DNA from: Acinetobacter sp. MB5 | GTDB taxonomy: Bacteria > Pseudomonadota > Gammaproteobacteria > Pseudomonadales > Moraxellaceae | Length of the DNA: 64,000 nt | NCBI RefSeq assembly: GCF_003261585.1 | Contig: NZ_POVU01000002.1 | Coordinates: 62,001 to 126,000 of the forward strand | Direction: 5' to 3' | Shown: in pieces, positions 19,696-28,855 of the stretch | Layout: each line of letters starts with the position of its first letter | How positions within the stretch are numbered: the stretch's first letter is position 1 | Made by a program: the position numbers and the translations under genes | The notes under the pieces: generated by a model | What the model was told of the DNA's origin: nothing | Databases searched by the model: none | Seen by the model: only the letters and a program-made list of their open reading frames with translations

Positions 19696-21468
19696 ATGAG
19701 AAAGTCTTTTCGATACTTACTCTTTATTTTTTCAACGCTGTTTTGGTGTATGCATGGTGCTCATGCTGCCGATAGCAATACTTTAAAAAATATCATTATT
19801 CCAGCTCAATCAAGCTGTGAATCACTCAACGGACTGAATTTAAACCAAATTGGTGGACAAGGCAGTCGCATCACTTCGACGAAAGAAGTCACCACCAACA
19901 ATGCCGAATATTGTGTTGCTGAAGGTCATTTAGCCCCTGAAATCAGTTTTAAAGTCATGCTGCCTAAAACAACATGGACAGGGCGCTACATGCAAATTGG
20001 CTGTGGCGGTTTATGTGGCAATATCAACATGATGGTCGGTGCAGCCGCAGGTTGTAACACCTATAATGGCAACGGTTTTGTCGTTGCTGCCACTGATATG
20101 GGTCACCCTGCATCTGAGCAGGATTTTGGTAATGACGAGCAGAAGCGTAAAGACTTCGCCTTTCGTGCCCAACATTTACTGGCTATTTCAGCAAAATACA
20201 TTACTGAGCAATATTATAAGCAAAAGCCACAATGGTCTTATTTTAATGGCTGTTCAGATGGTGGACGTGAAGCTTTAATGGAAGCTCAGCGCTATCCAAA
20301 TGACTTCAACGGCATTATTGCAGGCGCAGCAGCCATGAATTTTCAGGCACAAAACAGCCTGTATCATGCTTGGCAAGCTGTCAGTAATACAGATGAAAAT
20401 GGCAAAGCCATCATTACAGCGAAAGACTTACCTCTTGTTCATACTGCTGTCGTTGCAAAATGTGATGCACTAGATGGTCAAAAAGATGGCATTATTTCTG
20501 ATCCACAAGCCTGTCATTTTGACCCGAGCGTGCTGCTATGTAAAGCAGGACAAAAAGATGGTCAATGCTTAACCGCAAAACAGGTCACTACACTTAAAAA
20601 ATTGTACGAAGGTCCAAAAGACCCAACGACTGGTGAAAAACTGATTGTTGCAGGCCCACAATATGGTTCAGAGTTGGCATGGGCTGGGGTATTTGTTCCT
20701 CAAACTGCTGACCAACCTGCAATGAGCCACATGATCTCTTTACAGGCATTGAAATACTTAAGTTTTGTCAAAAATCCTGATGCAAATTTCGATCTGAAAG
20801 ATATGAAATTTGATGCGGCGACTTTTAAAAAGTTAGCTGAATTACATCCTTTGTATGATGCGACCAATCCTGATTTGTCAGCATTTAAAGCTGCTGGTGG
20901 TAAGTTAATTATCTGGCATGGTTGGGCAGATCCACACATTTCTCCACTGAACTCAATTGCCTATCACAACGCTGTTGGTCAAGCTCTAGGTGTAGACCGT
21001 CGCGATCAGTTTGAACGCTTATATCTGTTACCTGGTGTTTATCACTGTAGTGGTGGTGAAGGAAATAGTCTGGTGGATTTCCTCACTCCAATGATGCAAT
21101 GGGTTGAACAAGGCATCGCACCTCAAGCCATTACCACATACAAGGCAAACCCAGATGAGCACAACAGTTTTGGTCAGCCAACAGGTGTAGGTTCAGATAA
21201 AAAACGTGGTGATTTACCTGCATTAAAAGCGGGTGAAAAACCCATGATGCGTATGATGGGTGGTGGAGATAAACTCAGTGCAAGTACTGTACCTGCAGGT
21301 GCAGCATCTCGTCCTGTTTATCCGTATCCGTACTATGCGGCTTACAAAGGGACTGGTGATGTCAATCAGGCAAGTAGCTATGAACCTAAACGCTTATTGG
21401 TGGTAAAAGATCAGTACGAGTGGATGGGGAAAGACTTCTATAAGCCATATATTTTCTTCAATAATTGA
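19696..21468 (+). CDS. Secreted tannase/feruloyl-esterase family hydrolase
   Basis: A protein of 590 residues with a signal peptide ending near AHA-A, so it is exported. It belongs to the tannase/feruloyl esterase alpha/beta-hydrolase family, which cleaves aromatic acid esters. The nucleophile motif is NGCSDGGRE (serine near residue 187). The charge-relay aspartate is probably in WHGWADPHI and the histidine in YHCSGGEG. Several cysteine pairs fit the CS-D-HC disulphide arrangement known in the family. The ATG at 19696 has an AAGGAG site nine bases before it; the frame extends upstream to another ATG, but that adds a tail before the signal peptide. The nearby decayed amidohydrolase may once have belonged to the same aromatic pathway. 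Confidence 0.8.
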   Translation: MRKSFRYLLFIFSTLFWCMHGAHAADSNTLKNIIIPAQSSCESLNGLNLNQIGGQGSRITSTKEVTTNNAEYCVAEGHLAPEISFKVMLPKTTWTGRYMQIGCGGLCGNINMMVGAAAGCNTYNGNGFVVAATDMGHPASEQDFGNDEQKRKDFAFRAQHLLAISAKYITEQYYKQKPQWSYFNGCSDGGREALMEAQRYPNDFNGIIAGAAAMNFQAQNSLYHAWQAVSNTDENGKAIITAKDLPLVHTAVVAKCDALDGQKDGIISDPQACHFDPSVLLCKAGQKDGQCLTAKQVTTLKKLYEGPKDPTTGEKLIVAGPQYGSELAWAGVFVPQTADQPAMSHMISLQALKYLSFVKNPDANFDLKDMKFDAATFKKLAELHPLYDATNPDLSAFKAAGGKLIIWHGWADPHISPLNSIAYHNAVGQALGVDRRDQFERLYLLPGVYHCSGGEGNSLVDFLTPMMQWVEQGIAPQAITTYKANPDEHNSFGQPTGVGSDKKRGDLPALKAGEKPMMRMMGGGDKLSASTVPAGAASRPVYPYPYYAAYKGTGDVNQASSYEPKRLLVVKDQYEWMGKDFYKPYIFFNN

Positions 21469-21477
21469 AATGATTCG

Positions 21478-21513
21478 CCTGTGACAAGATACGTTCTTGT
21501 CACAGGTTTTTTT
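21478..21513 (+). terminator. Strong rho-independent terminator after the tannase-family gene
   Basis: A 12-base stem, CCTGTGACAAGA against TCTTGTCACAGG, closes a five-base loop and is followed by seven T residues. It lies ten bases after the stop. Confidence 0.9.
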
Positions 21514-21598
21514 ATTGTTGCAAAAAATAGAAAAATCTCTTTTCCCTCTCATCTATTTGCGAAGCTTTAGTCCGCGCGTCCCGACAAAAATTCCTTGT

Positions 21599-22486
21599 TT
21601 ATATATGCTCAACATTCAAGTGAGCGACCAAAAAGTCGACCCATACTTTCACTTTCAAACTGGCTTGTGCATGATAAACTGCAAATAAATCATAACTTGC
21701 CAAAGCATACTCATCTAACACCGTTTCAATTTTTCCAGTGTGTAGATCTTCAGCAATATCCCATTCCATTTGCAGTGTTGCACCTTGACCCGCCGCCGCC
21801 CACTCATACAAAACATGCCCGTCATTGGCACTACGATTGCCCTGCACTTTAACGGTAAAAACTTCCTGTTGCTGCTGAAACTTCCAGTTATTCCGTTTCA
21901 CATTAAAGTCATTTAAAAATAAACAATTATGCTGCAATAAATCTTGGGGATGCTCAGGCTTTCCATATTGTTTCCAATAACTTGGCGCAGCACAGACCAT
22001 TCTCTGACCTTGCAACAACAAGCGTGCTTTCATCTGCGAATCAGTCAAAGGTCCCGTTCGCAGTGCCACATCAATATGTTGTTTTAACATGTCTTCGACA
22101 TGGTCACTCAGCAATAACTGAATTTCGATATGTGGATGCACTTCGATAAACTGGTCAATCAATTGCGGTAAGCGCTTACGCCCCAAATGATTCGGCGCAG
22201 TCATACGGATTTCGCCCATCAGCAGATTGCCCGAATTGAGGTGTGCCAGACTGTTGTGCCAATCTTTTACGATACGCAGCGCATCACTCAGGAAATGCTG
22301 ACCCAATTCGGTCAGTACAATTTGCCGTGTCGTGCGATGAAATAGCGCCCCACCCACCTGCTTTTCAAGTTGCTGAATCGCCAGTGTGACGGTAGAGACC
22401 GACACTGCCGCAGAGCGAGCCACAGCGGAAAAACTGCCCTTATCGACCGTCTGAATAAACATCTCAAGCGCGTTGAATGTATCCAT
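21599..22486 (-). CDS. LysR-family transcriptional regulator
   Basis: A protein of 295 residues from the ATG at 22486. The N-terminal helix-turn-helix reads MFIQTVDKGSFSAVARS, then VSVSTVTLAIQQLEKQVGGALFHRTTR, as in the LysR family. A periplasmic-binding-protein-like effector domain follows. The frame continues 16 codons upstream, but the added residues are not family-like. It is divergent from the small HbpS-like gene and SDR gene at 22586-23775, with about 100 bases between, so autoregulation and control of that pair are likely. The effector is unknown. Confidence 0.9.
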   Translation of the reverse strand: MDTFNALEMFIQTVDKGSFSAVARSAAVSVSTVTLAIQQLEKQVGGALFHRTTRQIVLTELGQHFLSDALRIVKDWHNSLAHLNSGNLLMGEIRMTAPNHLGRKRLPQLIDQFIEVHPHIEIQLLLSDHVEDMLKQHIDVALRTGPLTDSQMKARLLLQGQRMVCAAPSYWKQYGKPEHPQDLLQHNCLFLNDFNVKRNNWKFQQQQEVFTVKVQGNRSANDGHVLYEWAAAGQGATLQMEWDIAEDLHTGKIETVLDEYALASYDLFAVYHAQASLKVKVWVDFLVAHLNVEHI

Positions 22487-22585
22487 TTTTCGAATTTTTA
22501 AAAAAATGATTTTTATTTTACGCACTTTATTCAATTTTTTAAAAAGATATCATGCTGCATATGCGTTATCACTTTTGGAAGTTGA

Positions 22586-23035
22586 ATGTCAAAACAGAAA
22601 AAACCATTACATGCCATCTCCCGACTCAATGTTTCTCAATCACAGGCGCATGCCTTGCTCGATCATGCTTTAGAGATTGCTGAAAAATTAAAATTTCAGG
22701 TGTCTGTTGCAATTGTGGACTGGTCGGGTGATTTAGTTACATTTTCTCGTGCCGATGCTGCAAGTAAAGTCAGCATTGATGTGGCAATCGGGAAAGCCAA
22801 AACTGCTGCGATGATTCAAAACTCATCCAAGTTATTTGAAGATTTTATCAACCAAGAACAGCAAAGCAGCATGCTCTCAATTGATTCGATTATGCCGTTA
22901 CAAGGTGGCTTACCAATTTATCAAGATGGGCAAGTGATTGGTGCCATTGGTGTAAGTGGCTGTCCAGGTGGTCAATATGACGAGCAAGTGGCTGAACAAG
23001 CACTTGAAGCGTTGGCACTCGATTTAGCAGATTAA
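22586..23035 (+). CDS. GlcG/HbpS-family (heme-degrading-like) small protein
   Basis: A protein of 149 residues of the GlcG/HbpS fold. It shows the typical segments VSVAIVDWSGDLVTFSRADAAS, AIGKAKTAA, and LPLxxxGGLPI-like MPLQGGLPIYQDGQVIGAIGVSG. Members bind heme or cofactors, or are accessory proteins in glycolate and propanediol operons; no specific role is assigned. A GGAAG site precedes the ATG. The SDR gene begins 11 bases after the stop, and a LysR gene is divergent. Confidence 0.75.
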   Translation: MSKQKKPLHAISRLNVSQSQAHALLDHALEIAEKLKFQVSVAIVDWSGDLVTFSRADAASKVSIDVAIGKAKTAAMIQNSSKLFEDFINQEQQSSMLSIDSIMPLQGGLPIYQDGQVIGAIGVSGCPGGQYDEQVAEQALEALALDLAD

Positions 23036-23046
23036 AGGAAAATAAG

Positions 23047-23775
23047 ATGAGTTCATTAAAGCAACAAAAAGTTTTAATTTTAGGTGGTACATCAGGTTTT
23101 GGCTTAGCTGTTGCAAAACTGGCTATTGCTCAGCAGGCTCAAGTGAGTATTACAGGTCGCAATGCTGAAAAACTGCAACATGTTGTCACCGAGCTTCAAG
23201 CCCAAAGCGCGCTTCCAGTTGCAGGTTATGTGTTTGATGCCTACCAAACAGGTGCTGCGACAACACTTGCCAATGACCTTGGACAATACGATCACATTAT
23301 TTCAACGGTTGGTCACTTTATGGGGGGTGGCTTTTTAGAAGCCAGTTATGACAGCATCATACAAGCCGTAGCAGAAAAATTTAATGCCAATTTAGCCATT
23401 GCCCAAGCTTTCGCAGCGCATTTGAATGTTGGTGGTAGTTTCATTTTCACCGCAGGTTCAGGCGGGAAACTGTATAACGCATCGGGTGCAATTATTGGCA
23501 ATCAAAATCTCAAAGCATTGGTTCAAGGTTTAGCTGTCGAACTTGCACCGCAAAAACGGGTCAATGCAGTATCGCCGACATGGACAGAAACCCTGTTATG
23601 GCGTGAGTTTAGTGCAGAGCAAGTGGAACAGATGAAACAAGGACAGGCAGCCAATATTCCATTGCAACGTACAGCAACCATTGATGAAGTGGCATCTGCC
23701 TATCTATTTCTCATGCAAAATAGCTTTATTACAGGTCAAACGATTGCGGTAGATGGTGGTGTCGATTTACGTTAA
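23047..23775 (+). CDS. Short-chain dehydrogenase/reductase
   Basis: A classical-size SDR of 242 residues. The nucleotide loop is LGGTSGFGLAVAKLA, a variant of TGxxxGIG. The usual catalytic YxxxK is not present: the expected position reads LYNASGAIIGNQN, so the tyrosine/lysine pair seems lost or moved. The C-terminus FITGQTIAVDGGVDLR is typical. Activity on an unknown carbonyl is inferred, with reduced certainty because of the active-site change. It is the second gene of a two-gene unit behind a divergent LysR regulator. Confidence 0.75.
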   Translation: MSSLKQQKVLILGGTSGFGLAVAKLAIAQQAQVSITGRNAEKLQHVVTELQAQSALPVAGYVFDAYQTGAATTLANDLGQYDHIISTVGHFMGGGFLEASYDSIIQAVAEKFNANLAIAQAFAAHLNVGGSFIFTAGSGGKLYNASGAIIGNQNLKALVQGLAVELAPQKRVNAVSPTWTETLLWREFSAEQVEQMKQGQAANIPLQRTATIDEVASAYLFLMQNSFITGQTIAVDGGVDLR

Positions 23776-23848
23776 TTGAGAGATTTTTTTGAAATTGAAC
23801 AATGATTGAAGCTAGGCAAATCGTTGTGTAATCTGCCTCACCAAGCCA

Positions 23849-23887
23849 CAAAAAAAGCCAGTCAATCTACGCTTTGACTGACTTTTT
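23849..23887. terminator. Bidirectional terminator between SDR and TetR genes
   Basis: AGTCAA and TTTGACT arms with A-run on the left and T-run on the right form a hairpin between convergent genes. Confidence 0.75.
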
Positions 23888-23899
23888 GATTCAAGATCT

Positions 23900-24514
23900 T
23901 TAAGGCTTTTCTATACCAAATGCCAGTAAAAAGGTGGTCACTGCTGCATGCACCCATGCATCGATTTGCACATCGGAAGGTTGTGCTTGGGCATGGGTTA
24001 AGCATTCCATTTGCCCTTCACCACGCAACATATTCACAAATAACGAAGCTGAAGTTTCATAACCAAATTGCTGCACGTTAATTTGCTGATCTTCAACGGC
24101 TTGCTCTAAGCGTTTGGCAATAATTTGTACAATGGTTTTTGGGCCTGACAAATAAAACTGGCGCGCCAACTGAGGAAAACGCGGTGCATCTGCAACAGTC
24201 ACACGAAACAGAGATAAGCCTTCAGGTAACAGAATAAAGCGTAAATAAGCCGTTCCCAAATCAATCAGTGCTTGGCGAATATCACTTGAACGGGTATCAA
24301 TCGCACCGACAATCCGTTTCATTTCCTGACAACGACTCTCGATTACAGCAGCAAACATGCTTTCTTTGTTGGGAAAGCACAAATACAGGGTTGCCTTGGA
24401 AACCTTGGCTTCTTTTTGAATCATGTCTGTAGTTGCTGCACTAAAACCATGAGTTAAAAAAATACGACTTGCGGCTTCTAAGATCTGTAGAGATTTCTCG
24501 TTGTAATTTGACAT
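23900..24514 (-). CDS. TetR/AcrR-family repressor of the adjacent efflux operon
   Basis: A protein of 204 residues. The N-terminal helix-turn-helix is clear: ILEAASRIFLTHGFSAATTDMIQ, then AKVSKATLYLCFPNKESMF. The C-terminal part (residues 70-200) is a TetR_C-like ligand domain with a C-terminal helix. It is divergent from a tripartite efflux operon, and an inverted repeat of TetR-operator type overlaps that operon's promoter. Repression of efflux genes, relieved by a drug or aromatic inducer, is inferred. The ligand cannot be told. Confidence 0.9.
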   Translation of the reverse strand: MSNYNEKSLQILEAASRIFLTHGFSAATTDMIQKEAKVSKATLYLCFPNKESMFAAVIESRCQEMKRIVGAIDTRSSDIRQALIDLGTAYLRFILLPEGLSLFRVTVADAPRFPQLARQFYLSGPKTIVQIIAKRLEQAVEDQQINVQQFGYETSASLFVNMLRGEGQMECLTHAQAQPSDVQIDAWVHAAVTTFLLAFGIEKP

Positions 24515-24601
24515 CGTTCAGCAATTTCACTCCATTTAGAAAACTTGGCTGTATTCCAGAGTTTTCAAATAAATTTGCAGTGAATATAACAGAAAACAAA
24601 A

Positions 24602-24642
24602 TTGACTTGTATATTTTTTGTTGCTAGAGTACCGTTCGGTAC
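24602..24642 (+). promoter_or_regulatory. Promoter and TetR-type operator of the efflux operon
   Basis: TTGACT at 24602-24607 and TAGAGT at 24625-24630 are 17 bases apart and fit a sigma-70 promoter. The inverted repeat GTACCGTTCGGTAC at 24629-24642 overlaps the end of the -10 box. TACCGxxCGGTA is a well-known TetR-family operator form, so the divergent TetR gene is the likely binder. Confidence 0.75.
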
Positions 24643-24664
24643 AGTTTAATTGGCAATCATTGTG

Positions 24665-26164
24665 ATGCAGCAGAATAAACAACTCAGCAGCAGGTTAATT
24701 CATAAAGCCCCTCTCATCAGTACGGCGTTAATGGCGGTTTTAACCCTTTCAGGATGTGTGCATGAGTCTATTTTTGAAAAACCTCAAATACAGGTCAAAT
24801 CCGACTCAGCATTTGCAGCGCAACGTCAGCGCATGCTCAAGCAACATCCCGAACTCACAGAAACAGCACTACCAGAGCAATGGTGGCAACTGTTTAATGA
24901 TCCGACACTCAGTGCCTTAGAACAGCAACTTGCCAAGAATAACCTCGATGTACAAATTGCCTTGTTGAGGATTCAAGAAAGTCAGGCTGCTCTTGGTGAG
25001 GCCAAAGCGGCTCAGCAACCACAACTCAGTTTCGATGCCAATTACAACCGAAGTGCACTAAGTGAAAACATACCTTTAGCAAAACTTGGGGCAAGCCACC
25101 ACGGCTATAACTTGTGGAGCATGGGACTTCAAGCCTCTTGGGAACTGGATTTGTGGGGCTACTTGAAACATTTGAACCACGCAGCAGAAGCCAATGTTCA
25201 AGCTAAAATTTATAATGAACAGCAAATTAAAGTATCTTTAGCTGCTGAATTGGCTAAAAACTATTTATTGCTGCGTAGTGCTCAAACCCAACTGATCACT
25301 TTGCAGAATATGCAGCAGCTCGATCAGCAACTGGTACATATCTTTCAGAACAAACAAAAAAATGGTGTAGCGACCCGTGCCGATGTTGCACAAGCAGAAA
25401 CGCTTGCCACACAAACTCAGCAACAAATTGAACTCCAAAAACAGCAAGTTGCGCTACTCAAAAACAGCGTTGCACTATTGCTTGGACAAGCACCGCAACA
25501 ACTCGATGAATTTTTAGGTCAGCAAGTTTTACCGATCAATCCTCGCCAGATTCCAATTGGTTTATCTTCCGATTTTGTCAAAAATCGACCTGATATTTTA
25601 CAAGCCGATGCTGAATTACGCGCAGCTTTAGAACATGTGCATGCAGCCAAAGCTGACTTTTACCCTCGTATCGGTTTGAGTGCACAATTGGGTGAACAGG
25701 CATTTTCTTTATCTGAATTTGATAGCTGGGGTTCACGCACTTATGGGATTGGGCCAACGCTGCATTTGCCAATTTTTAATGGTGGTCAATTAAAAAGTAC
25801 CTTGGCTTTAAACGAAGCCCGCGAAAAAATTGCAGCCGTGCAATATCAACAAACTGTGCTAAAAGCATGGCATGAAGTCGACAATGCCTTGATTGACTAT
25901 CAACATGTCGCCACTGAATCCAAGCTGTTACAGCAACAACTCAAAGAAAATCAAACCACTGAACATGTTGCACTGCGTAATTTCCAGCAAGGCAGTTACG
26001 ACCGTAGCCAAGTGATTGCTCCACAAAAGCAAAGTTTAAATACACAACTGCAAATCATACAAAATCGCACTGCGTCTGCTTTAGCGATTGTAGAGTTGTA
26101 TCGGGCTTTGGGTGGCGAAGGTGCAGAACAATGGTCAGCGCAAGTCTTACAGGAGAAGTCTTAA
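24665..26164 (+). CDS. Outer-membrane efflux lipoprotein (NodT/OprM type)
   Basis: A protein of about 499 residues. A lipoprotein signal ends at LTLSGC, so the mature protein is lipid-anchored in the outer membrane. Two repeated coiled-coil/barrel halves of the TolC family follow (LDVQIALLRIQESQAALGEA; NRPDILQADAELRAA-like segment). It forms the exit duct of the pump encoded with the next two genes. The frame has a TTG at 24650, but the ATG at 24665 is more likely. Its stop is directly followed by the ATG of the MFS pump gene. Confidence 0.9.
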   Translation: MQQNKQLSSRLIHKAPLISTALMAVLTLSGCVHESIFEKPQIQVKSDSAFAAQRQRMLKQHPELTETALPEQWWQLFNDPTLSALEQQLAKNNLDVQIALLRIQESQAALGEAKAAQQPQLSFDANYNRSALSENIPLAKLGASHHGYNLWSMGLQASWELDLWGYLKHLNHAAEANVQAKIYNEQQIKVSLAAELAKNYLLLRSAQTQLITLQNMQQLDQQLVHIFQNKQKNGVATRADVAQAETLATQTQQQIELQKQQVALLKNSVALLLGQAPQQLDEFLGQQVLPINPRQIPIGLSSDFVKNRPDILQADAELRAALEHVHAAKADFYPRIGLSAQLGEQAFSLSEFDSWGSRTYGIGPTLHLPIFNGGQLKSTLALNEAREKIAAVQYQQTVLKAWHEVDNALIDYQHVATESKLLQQQLKENQTTEHVALRNFQQGSYDRSQVIAPQKQSLNTQLQIIQNRTASALAIVELYRALGGEGAEQWSAQVLQEKS

Positions 26165-27724
26165 ATGTCTGATCCAACCCCAACACCCGCTGCTCCACCG
26201 CAAGGAAAACATGCCCCGCCACCACCCACACCTTTTACAGCACGTTTAGCCGTTGGCTTATTGGGCATTTTACTTGCGGCAATGGTTGCAGGTTTAAATA
26301 ACCGTGTTGCAGGTTTAGTTTTGCCCGATGTGCAAGGTGCATTAGGTTTTAGTAGTGATGATGCCTCATGGCTCAGCACGGTATATTCCGCAGGTGAACT
26401 GGCAGCCATGCCCTTTGCAACATGGTTTGCGATTACTTTTTCCATGCGCCGTTTTCACGGAATTATGCTGACCCTCGCTTTATGCTTTGCCGCAATCATT
26501 CCGTTTATTCACAGCTTAGATTTGCTGTTGATTGTGCGTGGCTTGCAAGGTTTTTGTTCAGGCTCACTGATTCCCGTGTTGATGATGGCAGCCCTACGCT
26601 TCTTGCCCCCAAACATCCGTCTGCATGGTTTGGCACTGTATGCTCTGACTGCGACCTTTTCCCCAAACATTGCCTTGGCGATTGCTACATGGTCAGTGGA
26701 TCACATGCAAGACTGGCGCTGGGCATACTGGCATGTGATTCCAATCGGGATTACCGCACTTATTCTTGCCAACTGGGGCATCCCCAAAATGCCTGTGGTC
26801 TTACCACGCTTAAAAACAGGCAATTGGCTCGGTATGGCGCTTGGCATTCCTGGTTTAGCCTTATTGGTGGTTGCGCTTGATCAAGGCGTGCGTCTGGACT
26901 GGTTTAACTCCAACATCATTCAAGCCAGCTTGCTCGCAGGTGGTGTTTTTACCCTCCTGTTTTTAATCAGTGAATGGCGGCATCCTACGCCTTTTATTAA
27001 GTTGCAGTTGCTTGAACGCCGCAATTTAGGCTTAGGCTTTTCCGCATTCTTTTTATTGCTGATTTTGATGTCGAGTGCCGTGGTTTTACCAACCAATACC
27101 CTAATGCATTTACATAATTTCCGCCTTGAGCAACTCGCTGTATTTGGGATGATGGTCGGTTTACCGCAACTGGTGCTCGGTTCAGTCGTTGCCATCTTGC
27201 TCTATCAAAAATGGGTAGATGCACGCTTTCTGTTTGCGCTCGGCTTGTTGTGTATGGCAATTGCCTGCTGGATGAGCAGCTACATCACCTCAGACTGGAT
27301 GATTCACGAATTTATTCCGATTGAAATTTTACATGCAGTAGGTCAACCGCTTGCTGTGGTCTCCATGTTGTTCCTTGCTACCAGTGTGGTTCAGCCGATG
27401 GAAGGGCCATTTGTTTCAGGGATTGTGAATACCTTAAGAGCACTCGGAACGGTATTTGGCAGTGGTGTGATTGGTCAGTTCCTTTCCTATCGTACCAAAC
27501 TGCATAGTGAAGATCTGATTGATCAGGCTGCACTGCAAAACATTCCAGACCATGCCGTGACTCAATTGGCCAGTCAAATTTCAGAGCAAGCCACTGTACT
27601 GGCAACCGCAGATATCTATCGGGTCTTTGCCTGCCTTGCACTGATCATGATTCCTGTTGTGCTGTGTATGCAATACATTCCAGCACCGAAAGTTCCAGCA
27701 CCACCCGCTCCAAAAGCAGATTAA
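26165..27724 (+). CDS. DHA2-family MFS drug transporter (EmrB-like)
   Basis: An inner-membrane protein of 519 residues with about 14 hydrophobic segments and a proline-rich start. The segment NRVAGLVLPDVQGALGF is the DHA2-branch opening (usually NVALP), and WLSTVYSAGELAAMPF the helix that follows. EmrB-type pumps use proton exchange to expel hydrophobic drugs through a membrane-fusion protein and an outer-membrane duct. All three parts are present here in the order duct, pump, adaptor. The start directly abuts the stop of the duct gene, and an AGGAGAAG site lies inside that gene. Substrates are not known. Confidence 0.9.
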   Translation: MSDPTPTPAAPPQGKHAPPPPTPFTARLAVGLLGILLAAMVAGLNNRVAGLVLPDVQGALGFSSDDASWLSTVYSAGELAAMPFATWFAITFSMRRFHGIMLTLALCFAAIIPFIHSLDLLLIVRGLQGFCSGSLIPVLMMAALRFLPPNIRLHGLALYALTATFSPNIALAIATWSVDHMQDWRWAYWHVIPIGITALILANWGIPKMPVVLPRLKTGNWLGMALGIPGLALLVVALDQGVRLDWFNSNIIQASLLAGGVFTLLFLISEWRHPTPFIKLQLLERRNLGLGFSAFFLLLILMSSAVVLPTNTLMHLHNFRLEQLAVFGMMVGLPQLVLGSVVAILLYQKWVDARFLFALGLLCMAIACWMSSYITSDWMIHEFIPIEILHAVGQPLAVVSMLFLATSVVQPMEGPFVSGIVNTLRALGTVFGSGVIGQFLSYRTKLHSEDLIDQAALQNIPDHAVTQLASQISEQATVLATADIYRVFACLALIMIPVVLCMQYIPAPKVPAPPAPKAD

Positions 27725-27751
27725 TGGTTTTATAGATTTTAGGATTTTCCC

Positions 27752-28792
27752 ATGAATAAAGATTTACGCTTTAAAGTACTTATCGGTACAGTTGTCGTGG
27801 CGGTGCTGGTCATTTGCTACTTCTTACTGAACCGCTCCGAAGCCAACAAAACTGAGCAAAGCACCGATGATGCCTATATTAAGGTGGATGCGACTGAAGT
27901 TGCTCCGCAAGTTTCAGGTGTGATTCAAAAAGTCAGTGTTGATGATAATCAGTTTGTCCATGTGGGCGATGCGCTGTTCCATATTGATGATCGAGACATT
28001 CAAGCTGAGTTAAAAAATGCCCAAGCCAATTTACAAGGCAAAGCGGCAGACATTCAAAAACTCAATGCTTTGATTAATCAACAGAAAAGTCTGATTCAAC
28101 AAGCCAAAGCCAGCCTTAAGATTGATCAGTCAAATCTAAAACTGGCACATCAAGACTTGCAACGTTATTCAAATCTTGCAGCCGATGGTTCAGGCACAGT
28201 ACAGGCTCAGCAACAGGCTCAAGCCCAAGTCCAAAGCCAGCAAGGTCAGTATGAAAAGAACAACGCGGCTTTAAATACCACACAGCAAGAAATTCCAGTT
28301 TTACAGGCAGATTTGGCTAAAGCCAAAGCCGACTATGCTGCTGCCCAAGCCAACATTGATACATTGAACTTGAAATTGTCATATACCCAAGTCAATGCGC
28401 CAATTGAAGGGTTTATTGATCAGAAAGTGGTTCGTGTCGGCGGTTATGCTCAAACAGGTACACCTTTACTCACCATCGTTCCACTCAATTCAATTTATAT
28501 TGAGGCGAATTTCCGTGAGACCCAGTTGACGCATATTTGCCAAGGCCAAGCAGTTGATATTCGTGTCGATGCCTTGCCAAATGTACATTTGAAAGGAACT
28601 GTAGCAAGCCTCGGTGCAGCCAGTGGTGCGAGTATGTCAGCGATTGCACCGCATAATGCAACGGGTAACTTTACCAAAATCGTGCAGCGTTTACCGATTC
28701 GTATTCACCTCGATGCCAACCAGCCAGATTTGAAGAAATTACGTGTGGGTATGTCGGTGAAACCAACTGTACATATTAAAGGTTGTGCATAA
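27752..28792 (+). CDS. HlyD/EmrA-family membrane-fusion adaptor
   Basis: A protein of 346 residues. One N-terminal membrane helix (about 8-26) anchors it to the inner membrane. A biotinyl-lipoyl-like segment follows (STDDAYIKVDATEVAPQVSG), then a glutamine- and alanine-rich coiled-coil hairpin (about 90-205) and the C-terminal barrel (NAPIEGFIDQKVVRVGGYAQ). This is the EmrA architecture and links the pump to the outer-membrane duct. An AGGA site precedes the ATG. A strong terminator closes the operon. Confidence 0.9.
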   Translation: MNKDLRFKVLIGTVVVAVLVICYFLLNRSEANKTEQSTDDAYIKVDATEVAPQVSGVIQKVSVDDNQFVHVGDALFHIDDRDIQAELKNAQANLQGKAADIQKLNALINQQKSLIQQAKASLKIDQSNLKLAHQDLQRYSNLAADGSGTVQAQQQAQAQVQSQQGQYEKNNAALNTTQQEIPVLQADLAKAKADYAAAQANIDTLNLKLSYTQVNAPIEGFIDQKVVRVGGYAQTGTPLLTIVPLNSIYIEANFRETQLTHICQGQAVDIRVDALPNVHLKGTVASLGAASGASMSAIAPHNATGNFTKIVQRLPIRIHLDANQPDLKKLRVGMSVKPTVHIKGCA

Positions 28793-28804
28793 TATTTTGG
28801 TTTT

Positions 28805-28844
28805 GCAGTGATTCTTCCATCCTCAAGAGAATCACTGCTTTTTT
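28805..28844 (+). terminator. Terminator after the efflux operon
   Basis: GCAGTGATTC pairs with GAATCACTGC and is followed by six T residues. It lies between the convergent adaptor and permease genes. Confidence 0.9.
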
Positions 28845-28855
28845 ATTATTTTAGT

